Source: Levilactobacillus tangyuanensis
Lineage (GTDB): Bacteria; Bacillota; Bacilli; Lactobacillales; Lactobacillaceae
Length of the DNA stretch: 64,000 nucleotides
Direction of reading: 5' to 3'
NCBI RefSeq assembly: GCF_003946545.1
Contig: NZ_RHOA01000003.1
Location: 186,001-250,000 of the forward strand
Each line of letters starts with the position of its first letter. Within the stretch, counting starts at the first letter, position 1. The notes beneath the pieces are model-generated. The model had not been told where the DNA came from and made no database searches. It saw nothing but the letters and a program-made list of their open reading frames with translations. The translations under genes were made by a program, and so were the position numbers. Below, one piece after another: positions 8,822-17,395 of this stretch.

Positions 8822-10066
8822 ATGTTGGCAAAGTATGAAAATTTGATTCCCCGGTTTCTGAAATACGTTAAAATTAATACCCGGTCGAATCCTAACTCGA
8901 CGACGATTCCTTCCGAACCGCGCTTAATGGACTTCGCAAAGGGCTTAGTCAAGGACCTCAAGGCCATTGGCTTGGATAACGTCCACATCAATGACCAATC
9001 CGCCTACGTTTACGCCACGCTACCAGCGAACACGACGAAGCAGGTCCAAAAGATTGGGTTCATTTCTCACTTTGATACCGCAGACTTTAACAGTGAAAAC
9101 ATCCAGCCACAGATCGTGGAAAATTACGATGGCAAGTCTGTTATCAAGTTGGACGACGCCGGCAAGTTCACCCTGGACCCAGCCGTTTTCCCTAACTTGA
9201 AGAACTATGCTGGGCAAACGCTGATTACCGCCGATGGGTCCACGCTGTTGGGTGCCGATGACAAATCCGGGGTTGCTGAAATCATGGCGGCCATGGAATA
9301 TCTGTTGGCCCATCCAGAGATCAAGCATGGTGAAATCGAAATTGGCCTGGGGCCCGACGAAGAAATCGGCTCCGGCGCCGACCATTTCGATGTTAAAGAT
9401 TTTGGCGCCGACATTGCTTACACGGTTGATGGTGGACCATTAGGCCAATTGGAATATGAAACCTTTAACGCGGCCGATGCCCAGGTTGAAATTACCGGGA
9501 CCAACGTGCACCCCGCTGAGGCCAAAGGGGTCATGGTTAACGCGTCACAAGTTGCCATGGACTTCCATGCCGCCTTACCCGCCCATGACCGGCCAGAAAA
9601 TACCGAGGGACGTGAAGGCTTCTTCCACCTATACAGTATGAATGGCACCGTTGATTCTGCTCACTTGGGCTACATCATCCGGGACCACGACCGGGAAATC
9701 TTCGAAGACCGCAAGAAGCTCTTCCAAGGGATTGCCGATCAGATGAACAAGGACTTCGGGAGTGACCGGATCAAGGTCACCATCAAGGACCAATACTACA
9801 ACATGCGTGAGGTTATCGAGAAGGACATGACCGTGGTTGATTTGGCCAAGGATGCCTTCGATGCCTTAGATATTAAGCCACTCATCTTCCCAGTTCGTGG
9901 GGGGACCGATGGTTCTAAGATTTCCTTCATGGGCTTGCCAACACCAAACCTATTCGCCGGTGGGGAAAACATGCATGGCCGGTTCGAATACGTTTCCGAA
10001 GAGACCATGGAACGGGCAACCGATGTCGTCGTTGAGATCGCCAAACTCGCCGAGGCACAGGCCTAA
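8822..10066 (+). CDS. pepT: Peptidase T (tripeptide aminopeptidase)
   Basis: Cytoplasmic zinc tripeptidase of the M20B family, 414 residues, normal for PepT. It releases N-terminal residues from tripeptides in the final steps of peptide use. Metal and catalytic motifs in order: SHFDTADF (metal His and catalytic Asp), LGADDKSG (bridging Asp), [10 protein letters not shown] (catalytic Glu pair), YTVDGGPLG (metal Asp), and a late metal His in the GENMHGRFE segment. The ATG at 8822 follows GAGGAG. It stands alone between the Nif3-like gene and clpB, with a terminator-like hairpin downstream at 10138. Confidence 0.95.
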   Translation: MLAKYENLIPRFLKYVKINTRSNPNSTTIPSEPRLMDFAKGLVKDLKAIGLDNVHINDQSAYVYATLPANTTKQVQKIGFISHFDTADFNSENIQPQIVENYDGKSVIKLDDAGKFTLDPAVFPNLKNYAGQTLITADGSTLLGADDKSGVAEIMAAMEYLLAHPEIKHGEIEIGLGPDEEIGSGADHFDVKDFGADIAYTVDGGPLGQLEYETFNAADAQVEITGTNVHPAEAKGVMVNASQVAMDFHAALPAHDRPENTEGREGFFHLYSMNGTVDSAHLGYIIRDHDREIFEDRKKLFQGIADQMNKDFGSDRIKVTIKDQYYNMREVIEKDMTVVDLAKDAFDALDIKPLIFPVRGGTDGSKISFMGLPTPNLFAGGENMHGRFEYVSEETMERATDVVVEIAKLAEAQA

Positions 10067-10073
10067 ATTAATT

Positions 10074-10090
10074 AGTCAAACTTGGTCAAA
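10074..10090 (+). promoter_or_regulatory. CtsR-type operator upstream of clpB
   Basis: Direct heptad repeat AGTCAAA-CTT-GGTCAAA. This matches the CtsR box (RGTCAAA, three bases, RGTCAAA) except that the central spacer base is T instead of A. CtsR is the class III heat-shock repressor of clp genes in Firmicutes. A -10-like TAGAAT lies downstream at 10118-10123. No CIRCE element is seen. Confidence 0.7.
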
Positions 10091-10137
10091 TTATTTTCAA
10101 TTTCGATCAAGATCAGTTAGAATATGAATGAAAAATC

Positions 10138-10166
10138 GAGGTTAACCGGTTGGTTGCCTCTTTTTT
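10138..10166 (+). terminator. Terminator-like hairpin between pepT and clpB
   Basis: GAGG and AACC pair with GGTT and CCTC around a small loop (one bulge), followed by six T. It may end the pepT transcript. It sits downstream of the CtsR box and of TAGAAT at 10118, so if that -10 is used the hairpin would be in the clpB leader. Confidence 0.6.
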
Positions 10167-10211
10167 AGACCGAAAAATCATGAAATCAAACCAAATTAAG
10201 GGGGAGTTTAG

Positions 10212-12818
10212 ATGAATCCAGAAAAAATGACGCAGGGCTTAACTGACGCGATTGCGGAGGCCCAACAGATTGCCATGACGCGGCGGCACCAGGACGTGAC
10301 GGTGGCCCACCTGTTCAAGTTTTTAGTCCAGCCGGGTGAGTTGGCCCGCCAGATTTTTCAAGACGCCGGGTTAGACGTGACCGCACTCGATCAGGAGCTC
10401 GACCGCGAGTTGGACAGCATCAGTACGGTTACCGGGAGCGGTGTCCAGTATGGTCAACAGTTCTCGCGCAACCTGACGGAGCTGTTCCAAACGGCCGATC
10501 AGGTGCGGGCCGCCTACAACGATGACTTTATGGCCATCGATACGGTGGTGATTGCCCTGATGAAGCTGACGGGAGAGTCACTGACCGACTACCTGAAGGC
10601 CCAGGGCATCACGGAAAAGAAGCTACGTCAGGCCGTCGATAAGCTGCGTGGCGGCGAACGGGTTACCTCGAAGAATCAGGAGGACCAATACAAGGCACTG
10701 GAAAAGTATGGGACCGATCTGGTTAAGGCCATGCGGAGTGGCAAGATTGACCCCATTATTGGTCGAGACGATGAGATCCTCTCGGTCATTCGGATTTTGT
10801 CGCGAAAGACGAAGAACAATCCCGTGTTGATCGGGGAACCCGGGGTTGGTAAGACCGCGATTGTCGAGGGCTTAGCCCAACGGATTGTTCGCGGCGACGT
10901 GCCGGATAACTTGCAGGATAAGACGATCTTCTCCCTCGACATGGGGTCCCTGATTGCTGGGGCCAAATACCGGGGTGAATTTGAGGAACGACTGAAGGCG
11001 GTCCTGAAGGAAGTCACCAAGAGCAACGGTCAGATCATTATGTTCATCGATGAGATTCACAACATTGTGGGTGCCGGGAAGACCGAAGGCAGTATGGACG
11101 CCGGCAACCTGTTGAAGCCGATGTTGGCCCGCGGCGAACTCCACTTGATTGGGGCCACGACATTAGACGAATATCGCCAATACTTGGAGAAGGACAAGGC
11201 CCTTGCTCGTCGTTTCCAACGGGTCGTGGTGGATGAACCCAGTGTGGACGACACCGTGACCATCCTGCGGGGACTCCGCGAACGCTTCGAGATTCATCAT
11301 GGCGTTCGGATTCACGACAATGCCTTGATTGCGGCGGCTAAGCTGTCCGATCGTTATTTGACCGACCGGTTCCTGCCGGACAAGGCGATTGATCTGGTCG
11401 ATGAGGCCTCGGCCTCGATTCGGGTCGAAATGAATTCCGCCCCAACCGAACTGGATCAGGCGCGGCGGCAACTCATGCGGATGCAGGTCGAACAGACGGC
11501 GCTGAAGCAAGAGACGGATGCCGCCTCTAAGCAACGGCTGACAGAATTGAAGAAGGAACTGGCCGATACCCAAGAGAAGGTTGACCAATTGGGGGCCCGG
11601 TGGCAAGACGAGAAGAGTGCCATTAAGAAGCTGGGCGATCAGAAGCAGGCCCTAGACGAGGCCAAGCGTGATCTGGCCAACGCCGAGGCCCAGTATGACC
11701 TGAACAAGGCGGCGGAGCTTCAACACGGAACCATTCCCCAGTTGGAAAAGCAATTGGCCGTGTTGGAAAAGCAAGACCAGCAGGCCAACTGGCTGGTATC
11801 CGAGTCCGTGACCGAAAATGAAATCGCGGCGGTGGTTAGTCGAATGACCGGGATTCCCGTGACCAAGTTGGTCCAAGGCGAACGCGAGAAGTTACTGAAG
11901 CTAGCCGACCGGCTGCACGACCGGGTCGTTGGGCAAGATCAGGCGGTCTCTGCCGTGGCGGATGCCGTCCTGCGCTCCCGAGCCGGTCTACAGGATCCGA
12001 CGAAGCCATTAGGATCGTTCCTATTCCTCGGGCCAACCGGGGTAGGTAAGACCGAGTTGGCCAAGGCATTGGCCGAAAACCTCTTTGACAGCGAGGATCA
12101 CATGGTCCGTATCGATATGAGCGAGTACATGGAGAAGGAATCCGTCTCTCGTTTGGTTGGTGCGGCGCCCGGTTATGTGGGCTACGAAGAAGGGGGCCAG
12201 CTGACCGAGGCCGTGCGGCGGAATCCGTACACGATTGTCCTGTTTGATGAGGTGGAAAAGGCCCATCCGGATGTCTTTAACTTGCTCTTGCAGGTCTTGG
12301 ATGATGGGCGGTTGACCGATAGCCAGGGCCGGACCGTGGACTTTAAGAACACGATCCTCATCATGACCTCTAACCTGGGTTCCGAGATTTTGTTGAATGG
12401 CACCGACGATCAGGGCCAGATCGAACCAGCGGCACAGAAACAGGTGGCCCAATTGCTGCAAACCCACTTCCGGCCCGAGTTCTTGAACCGGATTGACGAG
12501 ACGATCATGTTTACCCCATTATCCTTAGCAGATGTTCAACAGATTGTGGTTAAATTGATTGATCACTTGGCGGTTCGGTTACACGAACAACAGCTCGATC
12601 TGACGATTTCGCCGGCGGCTCAGGCCTGGATTGCCAAGGCAGGGTATCTGCCAGTCTATGGCGCGCGACCACTGCAACGATTCATTACCAGTCATGTGGA
12701 GACGCCATTGGCTCGCGAGCTGATTGCTGGGAATATTCCGGCGCATAGCCTCATTACCATTGACGTAGCCAATGATGCATTGACCTTTACGCATGCACCA
12801 CAGCCAGTTGCAGATTAA
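10212..12818 (+). CDS. clpB: ATP-dependent chaperone ClpB (Hsp100 disaggregase)
   Basis: Hexameric AAA+ disaggregase of 868 residues, the usual ClpB length, which works with DnaK to rescue aggregated proteins. Order: N-terminal Clp repeat domain (1-145), AAA-1 with Walker A GEPGVGKT (about 206) and Walker [10 protein letters not shown], the middle coiled-coil propeller domain (about 400-530) that separates ClpB from ClpC/ClpE, then AAA-2 with GPTGVGKTE (about 608) and VLFDEVEKA, and a C-terminal small domain. The ATG at 10212 follows AAGGGGGAG. A CtsR-type box upstream fits heat-shock control. There is no ClpP-binding loop that I can recognise. Confidence 0.97.
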   Translation: MNPEKMTQGLTDAIAEAQQIAMTRRHQDVTVAHLFKFLVQPGELARQIFQDAGLDVTALDQELDRELDSISTVTGSGVQYGQQFSRNLTELFQTADQVRAAYNDDFMAIDTVVIALMKLTGESLTDYLKAQGITEKKLRQAVDKLRGGERVTSKNQEDQYKALEKYGTDLVKAMRSGKIDPIIGRDDEILSVIRILSRKTKNNPVLIGEPGVGKTAIVEGLAQRIVRGDVPDNLQDKTIFSLDMGSLIAGAKYRGEFEERLKAVLKEVTKSNGQIIMFIDEIHNIVGAGKTEGSMDAGNLLKPMLARGELHLIGATTLDEYRQYLEKDKALARRFQRVVVDEPSVDDTVTILRGLRERFEIHHGVRIHDNALIAAAKLSDRYLTDRFLPDKAIDLVDEASASIRVEMNSAPTELDQARRQLMRMQVEQTALKQETDAASKQRLTELKKELADTQEKVDQLGARWQDEKSAIKKLGDQKQALDEAKRDLANAEAQYDLNKAAELQHGTIPQLEKQLAVLEKQDQQANWLVSESVTENEIAAVVSRMTGIPVTKLVQGEREKLLKLADRLHDRVVGQDQAVSAVADAVLRSRAGLQDPTKPLGSFLFLGPTGVGKTELAKALAENLFDSEDHMVRIDMSEYMEKESVSRLVGAAPGYVGYEEGGQLTEAVRRNPYTIVLFDEVEKAHPDVFNLLLQVLDDGRLTDSQGRTVDFKNTILIMTSNLGSEILLNGTDDQGQIEPAAQKQVAQLLQTHFRPEFLNRIDETIMFTPLSLADVQQIVVKLIDHLAVRLHEQQLDLTISPAAQAWIAKAGYLPVYGARPLQRFITSHVETPLARELIAGNIPAHSLITIDVANDALTFTHAPQPVAD

Positions 12819-12833
12819 GTGAAGAATGGTTTG

Positions 12834-12865
12834 AAAGGAGCTTGGCGTTAGCCGGCTCCTTTTTT
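12834..12865 (+). terminator. Terminator after clpB
   Basis: GGAGC pairs with GCTCC, with an inner GGC-GTTA-GCC stem, followed by a run of six T. Confidence 0.8.
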
Positions 12866-12896
12866 GAAGTAAATTTAGAACACGCGTTCGTATTTG

Positions 12897-12924
12897 CCGA
12901 CAATGGCTGGATTTCTGGTATAAT
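12897..12924 (+). promoter_or_regulatory. dnaE promoter with extended -10
   Basis: A perfect -10, TATAAT at 12919-12924, preceded by TGG (extended -10). CCGACA at 12897-12902 with a 16-base spacer is the best -35. Confidence 0.65.
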
Positions 12925-12957
12925 AAACCTAACGATTTTTCAGAAAGGGGCGGCGCC

Positions 12958-15900
12958 ATGTTTGTGCCATTGCAGGTGTTGAGCACCTACAGCCTATTAC
13001 AGAGTACGAATAGCATTGAAAAACTGGTTCAAACGGCTAAGGAACGGGGATATCAGTCGTTGGCCCTGACCGACCGTAACGTCATGTATGGCGAGGTGGC
13101 CTTTTATAATGCCTGCCAAAAGGTCGGGATTAAGCCACTATTGGGATTGACCTTGACGGCCCAGGGCCTAACTGATCCCACACAGACCACCGACTGGATC
13201 CTCATTGCCAGTGATTTTCAGGGCTACCAACAGCTGATGCAACTATCGACCGCGTATCAGGTGGCCGAAGGTGCCGTTGATTTGGGCCAACAGGTGGCCA
13301 ACCTTAGCCATCTGAAGGTGATTGCGCCGTTAACGGGGGAAGTGCAAGACCTCCTCGCGGCCGGCACGGGGGATGCTGCGACACGGGTTATTCGTCAGTT
13401 ACAGGACTGGTGTACGACGGAAAACGTGTTTGTTGGGATTAGTCCCGAGCAATCGACGGCGGAACAGACGGCCCGTAAGGCCTTGGCCGAAAACACCGGA
13501 GCTGACCTGGTCGGCCTGGCACCCGTGGATTATTTGGATGCCGAGGATTACTTTGCGGTCACCGTCTTAAGGGCCATCGGTGCCGGCGAAACGGTGGCTG
13601 ATTTGACAGCGGCTCAGGCCAAGCGCGGCGAGCATTGGCTGCGGCCGGCAGCGGAACAGTTGCGCCGTTTTCAGACGGCTGGGCTGACAGAAGCTGCCGC
13701 GACCACGGCAACCCTGGCGGCGGCCACTGCGGTGACGTTGCAGTTTAAACAACCCCAATTGCCACAATTTCCGACCCCGGACCAGCAGACCTCCCAGGAT
13801 TATCTGCGACAGCTATGCCAGCAGGGGCTGACATGGCGATTGACCCAATTAGGGATTACTGATCCGACAACCTATCAGGAGCGGTTAGACCGTGAACTAG
13901 GAGTCATTCATCGGATGGGATTTGATGACTACTTCCTGATTGTGTGGGACGTCATGCACTTTGCTCACCAGGCCCACATTCAGACCGGGCCTGGCCGTGG
14001 TTCAGCGGCCGGGTCGCTGGTGGCCTATGTTCTGGCCATCACCGAAGTTGACCCGTTGACCTATAACCTGCTGTTTGAACGGTTCTTAAATGAAGACCGG
14101 GCCCAGATGCCCGATATTGACCTGGACATTCCGGACGATAAACGGGAACAGGTCTTGCAGTATGTTCACGATAAATACGGGCATGATCGGGTGGCTCAGA
14201 TCATTACCTTTGGGACGTTGGCCGCCAAGGCCGCGCTCCGAGATGTCGGCAGGGTCCTTGGTGTCCCACCCTATGAAATGAGCGATTGGAGTGCGGCAAT
14301 TCCCGCGCAACTCCATATTACCTTGAAGGCGGCCTACGACCAGTCTCAGCGTTTGCGTAACCTGGTGGCCGATTCCGATCGTAATCAGCTGTTGTTTGAA
14401 ACGGCTCGTCGTCTGGAAGGCCTGCCTCGGAATTATTCGACCCATGCGGCCGGGATTGTTCTAAGTCAGGGAGCCCTGACCGATCTGGTCCCGTTACAGC
14501 CCGGAAGTGAAGATTTGTTAATGACGCAGTATCCCAAGGACACCGTTGAGGCTGTGGGTCTATTGAAGATGGACTTTTTGGGGCTACGGAACTTGAGTAT
14601 TTTAGCCAACGCCTTAGATCTGGTTGCGAAGCAGACGGGGACGCGGCCGGATCTCAATCAAATTGACCTGAATGACCCGGCCACCTTGCAGCTATTTGCT
14701 GCGGGGGAGACTAACGGGGTCTTCCAGTTCGAGTCCTCAGGGATCAAACGCGTCCTACGAACCCTGCGTCCCGACAGCTTCGAACTCGTAGCCGCCGTGA
14801 ATGCGCTGTATCGCCCCGGCCCAATGGAGAATATCGATACCTTCATTCGGCGTAAGGATGGCAAGGAACCGGTCACGTTCCCGGCGGCAGCCTTAAAGCC
14901 GATCCTGGGGCCGACCTATGGTGTCTTGGTCTACCAAGAGCAGGTCATGCAGGTGGCCGCCGTCATGGGAGGCTTTAGCCTGGGTGAAGCCGACCTGCTT
15001 CGCCGAGCGATGAGTAAGAAAAAGAAGCAAACGATGGATGCCATGCAGAAAAAGTTCGTGGCGGGAGCCCTCAAGCTGGGTTATCCGGAGACCGTGGCCC
15101 AACAGGTCTTTGCCTATATGGACCAATTTGCCAATTATGGGTTTAACCGCTCGCATGCGGTGGCCTACAGTAAGTTGGCCTTTCAACTGGCTTACCTGAA
15201 GGCCCACTACCCGGCACCGTTCTACGCGGCATTGTTAAATTCGGTGATTAATGTCCCCGTCAAAACCAAGATGTATCTGACCGAGGCCAAACGCCATGGC
15301 GTGCAGGTCTTGCCGCCGGATATTAATCAGTCCGGGGCCTACTTTAATCTGCGACAGGGGGCCATTATTTTCGGCCTGAGTTCGATCAAGGGGGTTCGCC
15401 GTGACTTTTTGCGGGCAATCCTCGCCGATCGACGGGCCAAGGGGCCGTTTAAGAACCTCCATGAGTTTTTACAGCGAGTGGAGGATAAATACCGCAAGCC
15501 CGACCTGTTGAATGCCATGGTTTATGCCGGGGCGTTCGATCACTTCGGTTACAATCGGGCGGAATTGCTGGCGGCCATGCCGGAATTCCTCAGCAGTGTG
15601 GAATTGTCCGGGGATAATGTGGAGCTGTTCAGTGCCTTGGCCCCCAAGGTTACCCGGCAACCGGACCTGGATCTAATGACCAAATTAACCCAGGAGGATG
15701 CGGTGTTGGGGGCCTACCTGTCGGGTCACCCCGTGGAACAGTATCGCGAATTAGGCGAGCGCTTAAACGCCACGGCCATTACTGATCTTGCGGCCGACAA
15801 CCTGGTGACGGTCATCGTCTACGTCACGAAGATTCGAACGATTCGGACCAAGCGCGGGGAACCGATGGCATTCGTCACCGGGAGCGATGAGACCGCTGAC

Positions 15901-16314
15901 GTTAGCATCACCATCTTTCCTAACCAGTACCGGCAAATGGCCGACTGGCTCGCGACCAATCAGGTGTTGGTCGTTAAGGGGAAAGTTGAACAACAACGGG
16001 GCTTGCAGATTGTGGCCAATCAGGTCACCTTGGCGGAAAAGATGGCGACACCGGCGCCGGCCACGAAGGCGTTGCCTCGGGGGCCACGCTGGTTTATCCG
16101 GGTGGATGCCGAGCATGATGAACGCGCGATTGCCACACAGTTGGGGCAGTTTCTGACGGATCATCATGGCGGGGTGCCCGTGATCGTGTACCAAACGCAA
16201 TCCGATCGCAAGCGAGTGATGCCCACTAAGCAGTGGCTTGCTGCCGATCCCGCCTTACAATCGAACCTGGAAGCCTTAATGGGCAAGGGAAATATCGTTC
16301 TACAGAATGGATAG
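12958..16314 (+). CDS. dnaE: DNA polymerase III subunit alpha, DnaE type
   Basis: Replicative polymerase of the C family, 1118 residues. In Gram-positives DnaE extends primers before PolC takes over. The catalytic palm carries PDIDLD near residues 385-390 (two metal Asp) and KMDFLGLRN near residue 540 (third Asp). Polymerase, helix-hairpin-helix and C-terminal OB-fold regions (VYVTKIRTIRTKRG near 965) are in the normal order. The N-terminal PHP domain is degenerate: the first motif reads LQVLSTYS, where active homologues have HxH, and TDRN replaces TDH. There is no 3'-5' exonuclease insertion, so it is not PolC. The ATG at 12958 follows AAAGGGGCGG. Own promoter; no clear terminator separates it from the transaldolase gene. 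Confidence 0.96.
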   Translation: MFVPLQVLSTYSLLQSTNSIEKLVQTAKERGYQSLALTDRNVMYGEVAFYNACQKVGIKPLLGLTLTAQGLTDPTQTTDWILIASDFQGYQQLMQLSTAYQVAEGAVDLGQQVANLSHLKVIAPLTGEVQDLLAAGTGDAATRVIRQLQDWCTTENVFVGISPEQSTAEQTARKALAENTGADLVGLAPVDYLDAEDYFAVTVLRAIGAGETVADLTAAQAKRGEHWLRPAAEQLRRFQTAGLTEAAATTATLAAATAVTLQFKQPQLPQFPTPDQQTSQDYLRQLCQQGLTWRLTQLGITDPTTYQERLDRELGVIHRMGFDDYFLIVWDVMHFAHQAHIQTGPGRGSAAGSLVAYVLAITEVDPLTYNLLFERFLNEDRAQMPDIDLDIPDDKREQVLQYVHDKYGHDRVAQIITFGTLAAKAALRDVGRVLGVPPYEMSDWSAAIPAQLHITLKAAYDQSQRLRNLVADSDRNQLLFETARRLEGLPRNYSTHAAGIVLSQGALTDLVPLQPGSEDLLMTQYPKDTVEAVGLLKMDFLGLRNLSILANALDLVAKQTGTRPDLNQIDLNDPATLQLFAAGETNGVFQFESSGIKRVLRTLRPDSFELVAAVNALYRPGPMENIDTFIRRKDGKEPVTFPAAALKPILGPTYGVLVYQEQVMQVAAVMGGFSLGEADLLRRAMSKKKKQTMDAMQKKFVAGALKLGYPETVAQQVFAYMDQFANYGFNRSHAVAYSKLAFQLAYLKAHYPAPFYAALLNSVINVPVKTKMYLTEAKRHGVQVLPPDINQSGAYFNLRQGAIIFGLSSIKGVRRDFLRAILADRRAKGPFKNLHEFLQRVEDKYRKPDLLNAMVYAGAFDHFGYNRAELLAAMPEFLSSVELSGDNVELFSALAPKVTRQPDLDLMTKLTQEDAVLGAYLSGHPVEQYRELGERLNATAITDLAADNLVTVIVYVTKIRTIRTKRGEPMAFVTGSDETADVSITIFPNQYRQMADWLATNQVLVVKGKVEQQRGLQIVANQVTLAEKMATPAPATKALPRGPRWFIRVDAEHDERAIATQLGQFLTDHHGGVPVIVYQTQSDRKRVMPTKQWLAADPALQSNLEALMGKGNIVLQNG

Positions 16315-16336
16315 ACCAATTTTGATAAAAATACCT

Positions 16337-16374
16337 CTGGACTATTTGTACCAGTGTTGGTATGATTATACCAA
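16337..16374 (+). promoter_or_regulatory. Transaldolase promoter overlapped by a perfect inverted repeat
   Basis: Extended -10, TGG followed by TATGAT at 16361-16366, with a poor -35 near 16337. The inverted repeat TTGGTAT-GATT-ATACCAA (16357-16374) covers the -10 box exactly, the layout of a repressor operator. The cognate regulator is unknown. Confidence 0.5.
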
Positions 16375-16408
16375 TAACTGATGTAAATCTACTTTGGAGG
16401 TATTTTTC

Positions 16409-17137
16409 ATGCAATTGAAGGTCAAAGTTTATTCTGATGGTGCGGAATTATCCGCAATGAAGGCAGTCGCAGCAAAGGGTGTTGTGGAAGGCTTCACAAC
16501 CAACCCCAGCCTGATGAAGGCCGCCGGGATTACGGATTACTTGGCATTTGCTAAAGAGGCCGTGGCAACGTTCCCGGACCAATCGATTAGTTTCGAGGTC
16601 TTCGGTAACACGCCCGAACGGATGCTGGCAGAGGCTAAGGTGTTGGCGGCCCTGGGCAAGCATGTTGCCGTTAAGGTGCCCATCATTCGGGCCAGTGGGG
16701 AAGACAACGCGGCCGTGATTACGGCGCTGTCCGACGCCGGCGTACACGTTAATGTGACCGCTATCACGACGCTCGATCAAGTGAAGTTGGCCGTGTCTGC
16801 CTTGAACGCCGAGGTTGGTGGCATTGTGTCCGTCTTCGCCGGTCGGATTGCCGACACCGGTGTGGACCCAATTCCATTGATGAAGGCCGCTGCAACGGCT
16901 TGCCATGCCAAGGCCAACGTCGAATTACTCTGGGCCAGCACCCGAGAAGTCTTCAACATCGTTGAGGCCGACGAAACCGATTGTGATATTATTACCGTGC
17001 CACCGAAGATTTTGGCCAAGTTGCCAAAATTTGGGAAGGATGCCTTCCAAGTTTCCGTCGATACGGTGAAAACCTTTGACCAAGATATTGCGGAATTAGG
17101 ATTTACGATTCCCGTTGAGGGTGCGCCAGAAGCATAG
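16409..17137 (+). CDS. Transaldolase / fructose-6-phosphate aldolase family protein
   Basis: Class I Schiff-base aldolase of the small TAL/MipB-FSA group, 242 residues. It would move a dihydroxyacetone unit between sugar phosphates in the non-oxidative pentose phosphate pathway. Family marks are FTTNPSLMKAAG near the N-terminus, the catalytic lysine in VAVKVPI (about residue 88), NVTAIT, and SVFAGRIADTGVDP. Which of transaldolase or F6P aldolase it is cannot be decided by reading. The start is the ATG at 16409, because GGAGG at 16396-16400 sits eight bases ahead; a TTG at 16394 overlaps that site and is not used. It precedes pyk, but a strong terminator separates them. Confidence 0.85.
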   Translation: MQLKVKVYSDGAELSAMKAVAAKGVVEGFTTNPSLMKAAGITDYLAFAKEAVATFPDQSISFEVFGNTPERMLAEAKVLAALGKHVAVKVPIIRASGEDNAAVITALSDAGVHVNVTAITTLDQVKLAVSALNAEVGGIVSVFAGRIADTGVDPIPLMKAAATACHAKANVELLWASTREVFNIVEADETDCDIITVPPKILAKLPKFGKDAFQVSVDTVKTFDQDIAELGFTIPVEGAPEA

Positions 17138-17157
17138 CTAAAAATTATTCTTAAAAT

Positions 17158-17188
17158 AACCTACTGGTTATATAACCAGTAGGTTTTT
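17158..17188 (+). terminator. Strong terminator after the transaldolase gene
   Basis: Perfect 12-bp stem AACCTACTGGTT / AACCAGTAGGTT with an ATAT loop and a T run. Confidence 0.92.
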
Positions 17189-17214
17189 AAGTAGGATAAT
17201 CCCTTTAGCACCGG

Positions 17215-17228
17215 GGAAAGCGCTTACT
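17215..17228 (+). promoter_or_regulatory. cre-like CcpA site upstream of the pyk promoter
   Basis: GGAAAGCGCTTACT differs from the ideal TGTAAGCGCTTACA only at the ends and at one free position. It lies about 45 bases before the -35 box, a position typical of CcpA activation rather than repression. Confidence 0.5.
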
Positions 17229-17271
17229 TTGATAAGTATTCAACAATCTCGGTAAAAATCGATGATCTTAG

Positions 17272-17300
17272 CAGACATAAAATTTTAAAAGTGATAGAAT
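17272..17300 (+). promoter_or_regulatory. pyk promoter
   Basis: -35 CAGACA (17272-17277), 17-base spacer, -10 TAGAAT (17295-17300). The leader to the pyk ATG is about 90 bases and AT-rich. Confidence 0.65.
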
Positions 17301-17395
17301 ACTTTTGGAATCAAATTTGTGCCGAATAACTGAGACGCATTATTTTCTTAAAAATAATGGTTAGTTCGTGCCATTTCTAAAGGAGAGATTTTCTA

